DNA of 64,000 nt from contig JADJQX010000007.1 in assembly GCA_016712525.1 (NCBI GenBank), positions 2,897,074-2,961,073 of the forward strand, read 5' to 3'. Position numbers and translations under genes: made by a program. This document shows, piece after piece, positions 52,966-62,969 of this stretch. A model generated the notes under the pieces. That model was not told the DNA's origin. It was given only the letters and a program-made list of their open reading frames with translations, and made no database searches. The first letter of the stretch is position 1, and each line of letters opens with the position of its first letter. This DNA is from Myxococcales bacterium (lineage in GTDB: Bacteria; Myxococcota_A; Polyangia; Polyangiales; Polyangiaceae).

Positions 52966-54075
52966 ATGGCATTCATCAACCCTGTGACCGATGACTCTGT
53001 GTCTTGGAGCCCAGCAGGAGCAACCAAGACCCGGACCGAATCAAGCCTGGTGCACGTCGCGACCGCGGACGACACCGAAACCACGCTACTGAGCGTCACG
53101 CCGCCAAACAACGCACTTTACTCGTTTCGCGCTACCGTACTCGGGCGTTACGGAACGCGAACGTACACAGCAGATCTCCGGGCCACATACAATCAAGTGT
53201 CAGGCACTTGGACGACAATAGAGGCACCGTGGGCCTGGAATGAGTTTCGAAGCGTCTTCCCGCAAACCGTTGCGGCGCGGTTCGACCGAGTCGGGTCCGC
53301 GGTACTCCTTAAGGTCACGGGTGAAGACGGCGTTGACGTCGACTGGTCGGCAAGCGTCAACGTGCACATCTTGTCAAACACTCCGCTCAATTCCAATATT
53401 GGAATCGACCCGGCAACGCTGAGCCTAACGGGCTACTGGCTCAACTACTCCGGAGGCACCTGGACGGGGACTGCAAGCGCCGGCGCGAGCGGAGGGCGGA
53501 CCTTGGTCGCTGGCACGGTTCCCTCTGTCGGGCCAAACTTCGGCACTCATCCGTCCGCGGCCTTCAACGGGACCACCCAATACCTAGACAGTGCCCTCGA
53601 CGCCGACGACTTTCTCTCGGCGACGGCCTACACCATGGAGGTCGTGTGCGACATCGGGGGACTGCTCGGCTCTGGCGCGATCTACGACGAGGCGCTAATC
53701 TTCGGCGGAACCTCGCAAATATACATATCCGTCTCAACATCCGGCGTCCAAGCGGGGCACTTCAACTCTGTGAGCGGGACCTGGCAAACTCCGAGAGTGG
53801 CGCTACCTGCCCTTGGAACCAAACTATGCATTCAGGTACGGTTCGGCGGCGGCACTATCGGCATTCGCGTAAACGGAGGCTCATGGGCAGAGAACCCAAC
53901 GGCCGATAGCTGCGACATCCTAGGCTATCGCCAGATGCGCACCGGAGTAAACTACGACTCCACCAAGTTCTTTGACGGGCGCGTAGCGCGCATCTTCTGC
54001 ACAAACACCGCCCTCAGCGACGCTACCCTTGACGGCACCTACGCACACGCGCAGAGCAACTTTGGTGTACCGTGA
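52966..54075 (+). CDS. LamG/concanavalin-like beta-sandwich protein
   Basis: 369-aa beta-rich protein without signal peptide. An N-terminal beta domain (about 1-135) is followed by a LamG-like region (about 150-369), recognisable from SAAFNGTTQYLDSALDADDF, TMEVVCDI and FFDGRVARIF near the end. Such folds bind sugars or form the tips of phage-tail and secretion-injection fibres. Composition differs from the neighbours (34 of 60 G/C in 53701-53760; wobble A and T common), suggesting transfer. Its TGA overlaps the GTG of the next gene. Confidence 0.7.
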   Translation: MAFINPVTDDSVSWSPAGATKTRTESSLVHVATADDTETTLLSVTPPNNALYSFRATVLGRYGTRTYTADLRATYNQVSGTWTTIEAPWAWNEFRSVFPQTVAARFDRVGSAVLLKVTGEDGVDVDWSASVNVHILSNTPLNSNIGIDPATLSLTGYWLNYSGGTWTGTASAGASGGRTLVAGTVPSVGPNFGTHPSAAFNGTTQYLDSALDADDFLSATAYTMEVVCDIGGLLGSGAIYDEALIFGGTSQIYISVSTSGVQAGHFNSVSGTWQTPRVALPALGTKLCIQVRFGGGTIGIRVNGGSWAENPTADSCDILGYRQMRTGVNYDSTKFFDGRVARIFCTNTALSDATLDGTYAHAQSNFGVP

Positions 54076-55388
54076 GTTTCCCCTTCCTTCAGGCTGGCAA
54101 CGGCGGGGGGCCATGGGTACAGCGCGTAATCAACGGGGAGGCCGACTGGTCGCACCGCGACGGCGCGACCATGTGCGTGCTCGACTCAAAGCGCATTCTT
54201 CTCATAGGGGGCTGGAATCCAGGCCAGTGGGCCACGGAAAGCACCAACGAGATATGGAAGAGCGACAACGGCGGGAAGACATGGGAACTACTACTAAGCC
54301 ACAACCAAACCCCGCCAACGTCCGGAGCGGGCGCTCGATTTCGTCCAGTTCACACTCCAGCGGCTGTGGCCTGCGACGGATACTTCTACCTAATTGGAAG
54401 CGATGCCCAAACTCCTCATTCTGAGGTATGGCGCACGTCCCTAGCGGGCACGGGCGAGGTTTGGGAGCGGCGCACTGCGACGCTCCACGCTGACTGGGAC
54501 GACAGGGCACTTGGCATAGCCGGATCGCTGGACGGAGTTCTGTACGCCATGGGCGGAATGCTCGACGTCGAGACGCCGTCTTCGGCCCAGAACGACGTCT
54601 ACGAGTCAACAGACGGCGGTGCCACCTGGACAAAAATGAACATCGCGGTTCCGTGGTCTCCGAGGGCAGGGGTGTACGGAATGCCGCTCATCGGAGACCG
54701 AATCTTTTTGGTGTCTGGGGGAGTCTACGCGGACGAATGCTTCGACGGCGTTTTCGCGTTTGACGGCGCGGCATGGTACACGATAAATGCCGATGGCACG
54801 TCGCCGATTCCATTCGGAAGCGGTGCGGGGCAAACCGCAGGCCGCTACTACCACTCTGTACTGCGGACTCCCGACGGACGAGTCTGGATTGTAGGGGGCT
54901 CTGCACTGGACCCCGCGAACAACATCGGGCTCGGAAGTGTTTGGGGAATCGCGGCGTCAGATGACAACTGCGAAACATGGTTCCATTTCAATGATATCGC
55001 ATGGGGAGCGGGGCTAGGGACCCACGCCGACGCACTAGCGGTGTTCGAGAACAGAATAGTCCGTGCGAGTGGAAATGCATTCGATCGCGCCACACTTACT
55101 ATAAATCGAGAGGCAATTCCACCAAGTCCAACTATCGTATCGTGCGCTCCGTCGACAGGGCCGACCTCGACGGTCACAACGATCACGGGGACAGGCTTCG
55201 CTCAAGGAGTCCTCGGGGTCTACGTGTTTAACGGTGGTGGGCCAGTGGAAGCCGCGAACTTTGCCGTGGTGAGTGACACCGCGCTGGAAGTCGAGATGCC
55301 CACCTTTCCTGGTGCGGTCGTCTACTTCATGGTTTTTGGCCCGGGCGGTCAAGGATACGATAACTCTTTTTCGTTCACCTACATTTGA
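54072..55388 (+). CDS. Kelch-type beta-propeller with C-terminal IPT/TIG domain
   Basis: 438-aa protein translationally coupled (GTGA) to the LamG-like gene. Repeats of the kind ILLIGGWN, LYAMGGM, IFLVSGGV and VWIVGGSA alternate with DGGxTW turns, giving a Kelch/BNR-like propeller to about residue 345. The last 85 residues start PSPTIVSCAPSTGPTSTVTTITG, a classic IPT/TIG Ig-like domain. No signal peptide. Lower G+C like its partner. A host-receptor or surface-binding appendage is the best guess. Confidence 0.72.
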   Translation: MSFPFLQAGNGGGPWVQRVINGEADWSHRDGATMCVLDSKRILLIGGWNPGQWATESTNEIWKSDNGGKTWELLLSHNQTPPTSGAGARFRPVHTPAAVACDGYFYLIGSDAQTPHSEVWRTSLAGTGEVWERRTATLHADWDDRALGIAGSLDGVLYAMGGMLDVETPSSAQNDVYESTDGGATWTKMNIAVPWSPRAGVYGMPLIGDRIFLVSGGVYADECFDGVFAFDGAAWYTINADGTSPIPFGSGAGQTAGRYYHSVLRTPDGRVWIVGGSALDPANNIGLGSVWGIAASDDNCETWFHFNDIAWGAGLGTHADALAVFENRIVRASGNAFDRATLTINREAIPPSPTIVSCAPSTGPTSTVTTITGTGFAQGVLGVYVFNGGGPVEAANFAVVSDTALEVEMPTFPGAVVYFMVFGPGGQGYDNSFSFTYI

Positions 55389-55394
55389 GGCACC

Positions 55395-56196
55395 ATGATC
55401 TCTCGTCCCATCCTCACTCGCCTCACGTGGGCGGCGCCGGCCATCCTCTTCGTCGCGTGCTCCGCGACACTCCCTCTGCTCGACGAGAACGACGCTGGAA
55501 GCCGCGACGCGAGCGGGCCGGACGTGGTCTCGCCACCTCCCGACGCTGACGGCCCCATCCCCGCCGATGGAGGCACGGACGGAGAGCCGCGCGACGCCGC
55601 CCCCGACGTCTCCCTCGCGTGCGCGCCCGGGCCGCTCATGCAAGACGGCAGCGTGGTGTTCGGCTGCGTTCCCACCTCCGTGAGCTTCTCGACCACGCTC
55701 GCGGAGCCGAGGGAGGTGGGGCGTGCGCGCCTGGCACGACCCCTTTCAGGAGAACGGCGTCGACTGTTGCATCACGGGCGCCGACGCATCGGTCGCGGAC
55801 GTGCCGGTGCCCGTGACGTTCGACGTGGACAGCGGGGTGCTAGTATGGAACGGGCGGGTCTTCGCGGCCATGCCCGGTCCTGAGTACAAGGTCTTTCCTC
55901 CCACGAACACCGAAGAGACGTACGACGCCGCGGCCTCCGTCCTCGCTCGTGGCGGGGCTTCGCTCGCGGCGTACGAACGCTTCTTCCGCGTCTATCGGGC
56001 CGCCGACGTGCCAGGCGGCGACTTCGACATGAGCACGTACACGCGTGTCACGCTCGACCTCGACGCCGGCACCTTCGCCCTCCGCAGCGAACGGCGTCCG
56101 AACGCGATTTACACGATGACCTGCAGCTCCAGGGCGCGGGTTCGCATGACGACCCCCGAGGTGCCGTTGGGCGCACGCGACGCGGCTCGGGACTGA
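55395..56196 (+). CDS. Lipoprotein with acidic linker (one frame break)
   Basis: Starts MISRPILTRL, lipobox LFVAC, then a Ser/Asp/Pro linker with DGG repeats and a globular part. The frame breaks at the G4 run 55718-55721: dropping one G joins ...TLAEPREVG to VRAWHDPFQENGVDCC and runs to TGA 56194-56196, giving about 266 aa. At least four cysteines. It begins 6 nt after the propeller gene but has host-like G+C, so it is probably native. Confidence 0.65.
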
Positions 56197-56392
56197 GGCT
56201 AGGGGCAACGGGGGGCCTCCCCCTGGCCGCTCGGAGGCTTCGCGCGAGGGGGTGACTCGGGCGTCGCGGGGGCGCGAAGCCGAGAACGGCCTTTGGGGGA
56301 GGCCGCGGGCGCGCAGGCCGTTAGGCCGAGCACCCGCGGGTGGGGGCACCCCTGGCTCGCTCTCTCGTGCTCTCTCTCCTGCGCTCGCGCGC

Positions 56393-57776
56393 TTACTCTT
56401 CCTCGGCGCCGCCCGCGACGGTCATCTTGGCGACGCGGAACGTGGGCGACGCGGTGGACGTGCGGAGGTCGAGGTCGGAGCCGACGGCGTCGATCGTCTT
56501 CCAGAGCTCGTCGACGTTGAGCGAGATGGTGACCTCGGAGACCGGGTACGTGATCTCGCCGTCCTCGATCCAGAAGCCGGAGGCGCCGCAGGAGAAGTCG
56601 CCCGTGACGGCGTTGAAGCCGAAGCCCATCATGTCGGTCACGAGGCCGCGCTTCGTGCCCTTGACGATGGACTCGGCCGAGTCTTTGCCGGGGGAGAGCA
56701 CGAAGTTCGAGGTGGTCGCCGAGACGCCCGCCGAGCCGCCGCGCGACGCCGAGCCCGTGCTCTTGCGACCGAGCTTGCGCGCCGAGTAGCTGTCGCACAG
56801 GTACGTGCGGAGGATGCCGGCCTCGACGACGAGGTTCTTGCGGCTCGCGAGGCCTTCGCCGTCGAACGGGCGGGAGCCGGGGCCGCGCACGATGAGCGGA
56901 TCGTCGACGACCGTGACGAGATCGCTCGCGACGCGGGTGCCCTCGCGGCCGACGAGGTAGCTCGATTTGCGCCAGATGGAGCCGCCCATGACGCAGCCCG
57001 CGAGGAGGCCGAGGATGGAGCGCGCGGCGTCCGGATCGAAGACGACCGGGACCTCGCACGTCGCGACGGACTTCGCGCCGAGCTTGCGCAGCGTGCGGCG
57101 CGCAGCCTCTTCGCCGACCTTCTTCGGATCGTCGAGCTCGTCGAGGAAGCGCTTCGCGGTCCAGTGGTAGCCGCGGCGCTTCTTGCCGCCCTCGTCTTCC
57201 GCGATCGGGACGACGCTGAGCGACTGGTACGAGCCCTTGTAGGCTGCACGGAACCCGCTCGAGAGCACGATGGCGGACCCGCCGGCGACGCGGCTGAAGC
57301 TGCCACCTTCGCTGTTCGTGAGGCGGGGGTCGACCTCGAGCGCGGCCTTCTCGCCGCGCGTGGCGAAGTCGAGGGCGGTCTTCGCGTCGATCGAGCCACC
57401 CGCGGGATCGTAGAGGTCGAGGTCGGGGGCGGCCTTGGGATCGCAGAGCTCGCTCGGATCGGCGGGGCCGGCGAACTCGTCGCGCTGGCAGAGGTCGGCG
57501 AGCTCGAGCGCGTCGGCCACGAAGCGGCGGAGACCCGCGTCGGAGAGATCGCTCGTGGAGGTGCTGGCAACGCGGCCGCCCTTGATGACCCGGAGCCCGG
57601 CCGAGCTCGTGCCGGCCTCTTCGACGAGCTCGGGCTTGCCGAGGCGCACACGGACCGAGAGCTCGGCCCCGCTGCGCACGATGCACTCGGCCACGTCGGC
57701 CCCCGCCCGTCTTGGCGTCGGCGACGATTCGGTCTCCCAAGGCGAGCAGGTGGTCGAGCTCACGGTCGTTCGGCAT
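56393..57776 (-). CDS. pmbA: PmbA/TldE family protein (one frame break)
   Basis: About 460-aa metallopeptidase-associated protein of the TldD/PmbA pair, which matures peptides such as microcins and affects gyrase-targeting toxins. No HExxxH motif is seen, which fits PmbA (TldE), not TldD. Family segments include RLTNSEGGSFS, YHWTAKRFLDEL, PVVFDPDAARSILG and GFWIEDGEITYPVSEVTISLN. The N-terminus MPNDRELDHLLALGDRIV is in a different frame; dropping one C from the C5 run 57700-57704 joins it to GADVAECIVRSGAE. tldD is not in the window. Confidence 0.82.
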
Positions 57777-57870
57777 GAGGCGGGAGCCTACCAAACTTTG
57801 GCCGGAAGAAAGGCCTCATCCACGCGCGAGGGGCTTTGACGAAAGCCGGAAGCCTTGAGAGCATCGTGCG

Positions 57871-59739
57871 ATGCGACACGTTCATGCGCCCACCTGCGCG
57901 CTCGGAGCCGGCCTCGCGCTGTCGCTCGCCCTCACGGTGCCCCTCGCGAACGGCGACGACCGCCCACGCACCATCGCCCCGAGCGAGATCAAAGAGGGCA
58001 TGAAGGGCTACGGGCTCACCGTGTTCAAGGGCATGACGCCCGAGCGGTTCGACGTCGAGGTCGTGGGGGTGCTCCACAACTTCCGCCCGTCGCAGGAGCT
58101 CATCTTGGTGAAGACGCCGCACCCGCGGCTCAACGTCACCAAGAACGTGCGCGGCATGAGCGGGAGCCCGATCTACTTCGACGGCAGGCTCGCCGGCGCG
58201 TACGCGTACTCGTGGGCGATGTTCCAGACCGAGCCGGTCGCCGGGGTCACGCCGATCGCGCCCATGCTCGCCGAGCTCCGGAGGCCCATCCCGCCAGGGT
58301 TCTCGCCGCTCGACGGGCGCGCTCCTCTGGCGCTCGGCCAGAAGCGCGAGGCCCACGCCGAGGTCACGCGGCCCGAGCGCACAGACAGACCTCGTAAGGG
58401 AGGCACCCCCGGAGAGTACGACCTCGCCGCGCACACGAAGCAGATGCACGCGCGCTTCGCCCCCGATCCCGCGCGGCCCCTCGTGCCCGCGGCCACGCCC
58501 CTCATGATGGGCGGCGTGGGCGATCGCACGGCGGCCTACCTCCGCAAGGTGTTCGCCCCGCTCGGGCTCGAGCCGATGCAGGCGGGCGGCGGGCAAGCGC
58601 AGCCCTCGGCCGACGCAGGGGAGCACTTCGTCGACGGAGGCTCGCTCGGCGTGGCGCTCGTGCGCGGCGACGTGTCGTTCATGGGGCTCGGCACGGTGAC
58701 GCACGTCGAGGGCTCGAAGGCCACGGGCTTCGGGCACCCGATGATGGAGGCCGGCACGTGCGCTGCCCACGGCGCTGGCGAAGGTGCTCTGGATCTTCGC
58801 GAGCGATCAGCACTCGTCCAAGATCGGCGAGCTCGTGAAGCCGCTCGGCACGCTCGTGCAGGATCGTATGAGCTCGGTCGTGCTCGACGAGAAGATCGTG
58901 GCCCCGGTGTTCCCGCTCTCGGTCGAGGTGAAGGGCGCGGTGGGCGCGCCGAAGACGTCCTGGAAGACCGAGGTCTCTGCCGACAAATTCATGAGCCCGC
59001 AGCTCACGGCCGCCGTGTTCGGGGCGGTCATCGAGGCCACCGCGAACGAGCGTCGTGACGTCACCTGGAAGCTCACGTCCAGGTGACGGTGCGCGGCGCG
59101 GCACCTTCGACCTCGAGGACTTCGGCGTCGCGACCGGCGGCATGCCCGAAGGAGGCGACTTTACCCGCGTGATTCGCTTCGTCGGCGACGTGCTCAATAA
59201 CCCGTGGGAGATCGCCCACATCGACAAAATCGAGCGTGCTCACCCTCGACTACTCGCGCGATCTCTACCGCCTGAAGGGCGCCGAGCTGCTCGACCCGCA
59301 GGTCGACGCGGGGGGCAAGGCGCGCATCCGCCTGAAGCTCCAGCCGCAGTACGGCGCCGAGGTGTCGCGTGTCGTCGAGGTGCCGCTGCGCGAGGGGCTC
59401 GAGGGCAAAGAGGTAGACCTCGAGATCCTGCCGGGGTACGCCGTCTCCCCCGAGGTGGCCGCACCTCAGAACCTCTCCGGATCTGTTGGCGAATTCGCAG
59501 AAGCAGTACGTGACGCCCAAGGCGCTCGTCGTGCAGTACCGCGTGCGCCAGAACGGCGTCGCGTTCGCGGGCAAGGTCGCCCCGGAGCTTCCGTCGTTCG
59601 CGTTCGATCTCCTCCGCCCGCAGACGGCGACGTCGGCCCCGAGGCCGTCGCGTCCTACGCGCGCACCATCGTCCCCATCGAGAAGTACATCGACGGCAGC
59701 GAGCGTGTGCGTGTGCGTGTGCGGTCCGTCCTCCGTTGA
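57871..59739 (+). CDS. SpoIVB-type S55 peptidase domain protein (five or more frame breaks)
   Basis: Exported protein of about 620 aa. Signal peptide (MRHVHAPTCALGAGLALSLAL), then a domain with GMSGSPIYFDG (residues 95-105; likely nucleophile Ser97) and GFGHPMMEAG, both hallmarks of the SpoIVB/S55 serine peptidase family. The frame then breaks near 58,761, 59,085, 59,228, 59,487 and 59,640; stitched pieces read ALPTALAKVLWIFASDQ, GTFDLEDFGVATGG, DKSSVLTLDYSRDLYRLKG and DLLANSQKQYVTPKA, ending RVRSVLR. At least one break is a homopolymer (A4 at 59227-59230). Substrate unknown; probably periplasmic. Confidence 0.68.
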
Positions 59740-59792
59740 GCTTCGCCGGGCGCGCCGCCCTCCCCTCTTCTCTCTCCCCTGGTGCCCTCCCC

Positions 59793-61837
59793 ATGATGCC
59801 TCGCTTTCGCTCGTTCCGTGCTCGCCTCCCCTCGCGGCCTCTACCGCCGGTCGTCGCGCTCCCCGCGCACGCCGTCGGCACCCGCACCTTCGTGCTCGAC
59901 TCGATCGAGCGCCTCTCGGGCGGGGATCTCAAGGGTGTCGCCGTCGGCTCGGACGGCGTGGTCCGCGCGGGGCTGACGCTCGGCAACGCGCCCCTCGGGA
60001 GCGACGTAGGCCAGCTTCGCGGCCCTCGCGCTGAAGGACGGGAGCGTGCTCGTCGGCACGAGCCCCAGGGCAAGATCATGCGCGTCGTGGGGACGCCGCA
60101 GCCCTACGCCGACACGGGTGGCCTCGCGGTGACGGCCCTCGCCGAGCTCAAAGACGGCACGGTGATCGCGGCCACCATCCCCGACGGCAAGCTCTTTCAA
60201 GGTCACGCAGGGCAAGGTCACGCCGTTCGCCACCTTGGACGACGTCGCCTACGTGTGGTCCCTCGCGGTGGACGCGCAAGGCACGGGCGTCTACGCGGCG
60301 ACGGGCGGCAAAGAGGGCAAGGTGCTGCACGTGCGGGCCGGGTCGTCGAGGTGGTCTACAAGAGCGACGAGCCGCACCTCGTGTCGGTCGCGCTCGCCCC
60401 GAACGGAGACGTGTACGCGGGCTCGAGCGGCAACGGGGCATCCTCTACAAATCAAGGGGGCCCGGGCGCGCCGAGGTCCTCTACGACTTCCCCGGCGAAG
60501 AGGTGAAGGCCGTGGCCGTGGCGAAGGACGGGACCGTCTTCGCCTGCGCGAACGAGTACGGCGAGCCACCCGAGCCGCCCAAGCGGAGCCCGTCGCCGTC
60601 GGTCCCGGTCGCCGCAAGGGCCCACGACGAGCGCGAGGCCCAAGGCCGGCGCGGGTGTACTCTACAAGTTCGATCCGCAGGGCCGCCCCGAGAAGCTCAT
60701 GGACCACAAGGAGCACCACTACACGGCGCTCTGGGTGGACGAGCGAGGGCTCCCGCACGTGGGCACGGGCGCCGAGGGGCGCGTGTACACGGTCGACGAC
60801 ACGCACGCCGTGACGCTCGAGGTCGACACCGACGAGCGCTCGGTGGGGGCGGTCATGATCGCGAACGGCAAGGGCTTCGTGGCGACGAGCGATCCGCCCG
60901 TGCTCCACCGCGTGCTCGGCCAGGGCGGCGGCGAGGCGGTGGACGAGCAAGGTCCTCGGCACGACCCTGCGGGCACGCTTCGGGAAGCCTTGGCGCGGCA
61001 CGGGCCGCCTCGAGTGTCGACGCGCACGGGCAACACGCAGACCCCGGATGGCACGTGGAGCGCGTGGAGCGCAGGCCAGACCCGGACCTTCGGCGTCTCG
61101 AGCCCGATGGGGCGCTACGTGCAAGTGCGCGCGCGCTTCGTCGACCCACGCGCCACCCTCACCGACGTCACCCTGCCCTTCGTGACCGAGAACGTGCGCC
61201 CCGTGGTGCTCGACGAGCGCGGGCCCCAAGAACGCGCCCGCCAAAGAGCCTCGCGACGGCATCGTGGCCTCGGGCGGCGAGATCCCGAAGCGCGACGCGA
61301 CCGTGAAGATCTCGTGGAAGGTCGACAACCCCGACTCCGACGCGCTCCGCTACCGCGTCTCGTTCCGCAGAGGAAGGCGCGAGCACGCTCTACGACGCTG
61401 ACCAAGCCCGACGAGACCTTCACCAAGACCGAGCTCGAGTGGGACACGCAGGCGATCCCCGAGGGCAAGTACCGGGTGCGCGTCGAGGCGAGCGACGATC
61501 CGAACGGGCCCTCGCGACGCGCAGAAGCACGCCAAAGAGAGCGACGCCTTCACCATCGACAACACCCTCCGCAGATCGCCGATCTCCCAGCTCGCGGGTC
61601 GTCGGCTCCGCCTGCGCGCTCGCGACACGGTGTCGAACGTCGTCCGGGTCGAGGTCGCGTACGACGGGCGCACCGAGTTCCGCCCCGTGAGCCCCCAAGA
61701 CGGCATCTTCGACTCGTCCGACGAGGCCATCGACGAGGACATCGGTTCCCCTCGTGCCGCCCGGCGCCCACGTCGTGACGGTGCGGGTCTACGACGCCGC
61801 CGGAAACGCCACGAGCCGCGAGGTCGACGCCAAGTAG
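59793..61837 (+). CDS. Beta-propeller/Ig-like exported protein (many frame breaks)
   Basis: One gene of about 680 codons can be followed through alternating frames from ATG 59793 to TAG 61835-61837. Pieces include GTRTFVLDSIERL, GKIMRVVGTPQPYADTGG, DDVAYVWSLAVDAQGTGVY, HLVSVALAPNGDVYAGSS, EVKAVAVAKDGTVFACANEYG, GLPHVGTGAEGRVYTVDD and later RVRVEASDDPNG and VVTVRVYDAAGNATSREVDAK. The first two thirds look like NHL/WD-type propeller blades, the end like Ig/FN3 domains. Ten or so frame changes occur. It follows the S55 peptidase gene by 53 nt, and the two probably form a unit. Confidence 0.55.
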
Positions 61838-62069
61838 AGGGTGCGAGCAAGGGCTCCTCGGGCCGGTTCGAGGGCCTTCGCGCGCCCTCTTGCGCCCCGG
61901 GCAGCTCGGGTAGCGCCTTCGCCCGTCGTATCGCGACTTTCTGAAGTCATGGGCCACGCCCGAGGCGTGCCCGCACCGCCCGCAATAGCTAATAAATTCG
62001 GGCAGTTGAATGCCCGACCAGGCGCCCTTAGGCGCGGCATGAGGCGTGAATAAGAGAATCGCCGAAGCC

Positions 62070-62969
62070 ATGGCCGACACTCCCGCCACTCCACGCTCCC
62101 TGCCTCGAAGGCCCCGCTCGCCGGCCCTCGGGGGAGCGCTCGCGGTCCTCGCCATGCTCGGGCTGCCCCTGTCGGCGGTCGGTGGTTGCTCGATTTCGGC
62201 GTCGAACGACGCGCTGTCGGCCGACGGGAGCGCCCCCCCGAGATTATCCCGACGGGCTCCGCGTCTCTCACGAGCGACGAGGCGCGGGAGACGTCGACGC
62301 CAAGAGCCTCTCCCGCGGCAGCCCGCTCTGCCAAGCCACCAAGACCACCTGCTGGCCCGACGAGGGCGCCGTCTCCTGCGGGAGCGCCTGCCGCCGACGC
62401 CGGGGCCATCGACGGGGAACTCGAGGTCGACTTCCTGCCGCGTCACGTTGGAGGTCCGTCAATACCCCCTCAGGCGGGGCGCCCGGGCGACATGTGCTCG
62501 AGCTCGTCCGACTGCGCCGCGGGGTCCGACTGCATCTTGCGCGCCGACGGCATGGGCCAGTGCCGAAGTACTGCTGCGGGGGACGTGCTCCAACGTGGGC
62601 TCGCCGAGCGGAGGCGCGACCTTCTGCGACGTGGTGCAGCTGAACGAAGAGGCGAGCGTCATCGTTCCGGTGTGCATGCCCGTGAAGGCCCTGCAAGCTC
62701 CTCACGAGCGGGCAGTGCGAGCAGGGCGAGACGTGCGCCATCGCCGCCGACGACGGGACCACGAGCTGCGTCCGCGTGGGGGCAGGCCAAGGCCGGCGAA
62801 GCGTGCGACGATACCCACTGGGGGGCGGGGCTCACGTGCGTGGGCAAGCCGGGCGCAAGGAAGTGTTTCCAGTTGTGTCGCGTAAGCGCCGTCGCGCTTG
62901 GGCGACTTCGTCTGCAAGCCGAGCTCGCTCATCCGCGATACGGCCATCGGTCTCTGCCAGGGCCGCTGA
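62070..62969 (+). CDS. Cys-rich lipoprotein (several frame breaks)
   Basis: Signal peptide with lipobox SAVGGC read from ATG 62070 (an in-frame GTG at 62046 is possible). The rest continues in other frames: GSPLCQATKTTCWPDEGAVSCG, GDMCSSSSDCAAGSDCIL, TCSNVGSPSGGATFCDVVQLN, EEASVIVPVCMPVKA, and the ending near TGA 62967-62969. The stitched product is about 300 aa with more than 15 cysteines, similar in style to other myxobacterial Cys-rich lipoproteins. At least five breaks. Confidence 0.5.

Noticed and set aside
52966..55388. Prophage
   Set aside because: No capsid, terminase, portal, integrase or lysis gene was found; two beta-rich proteins are not enough.
56393..57776. pmbA as a pseudogene
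   Set aside because: Apart from one homopolymer indel all family segments are intact with no internal stops.
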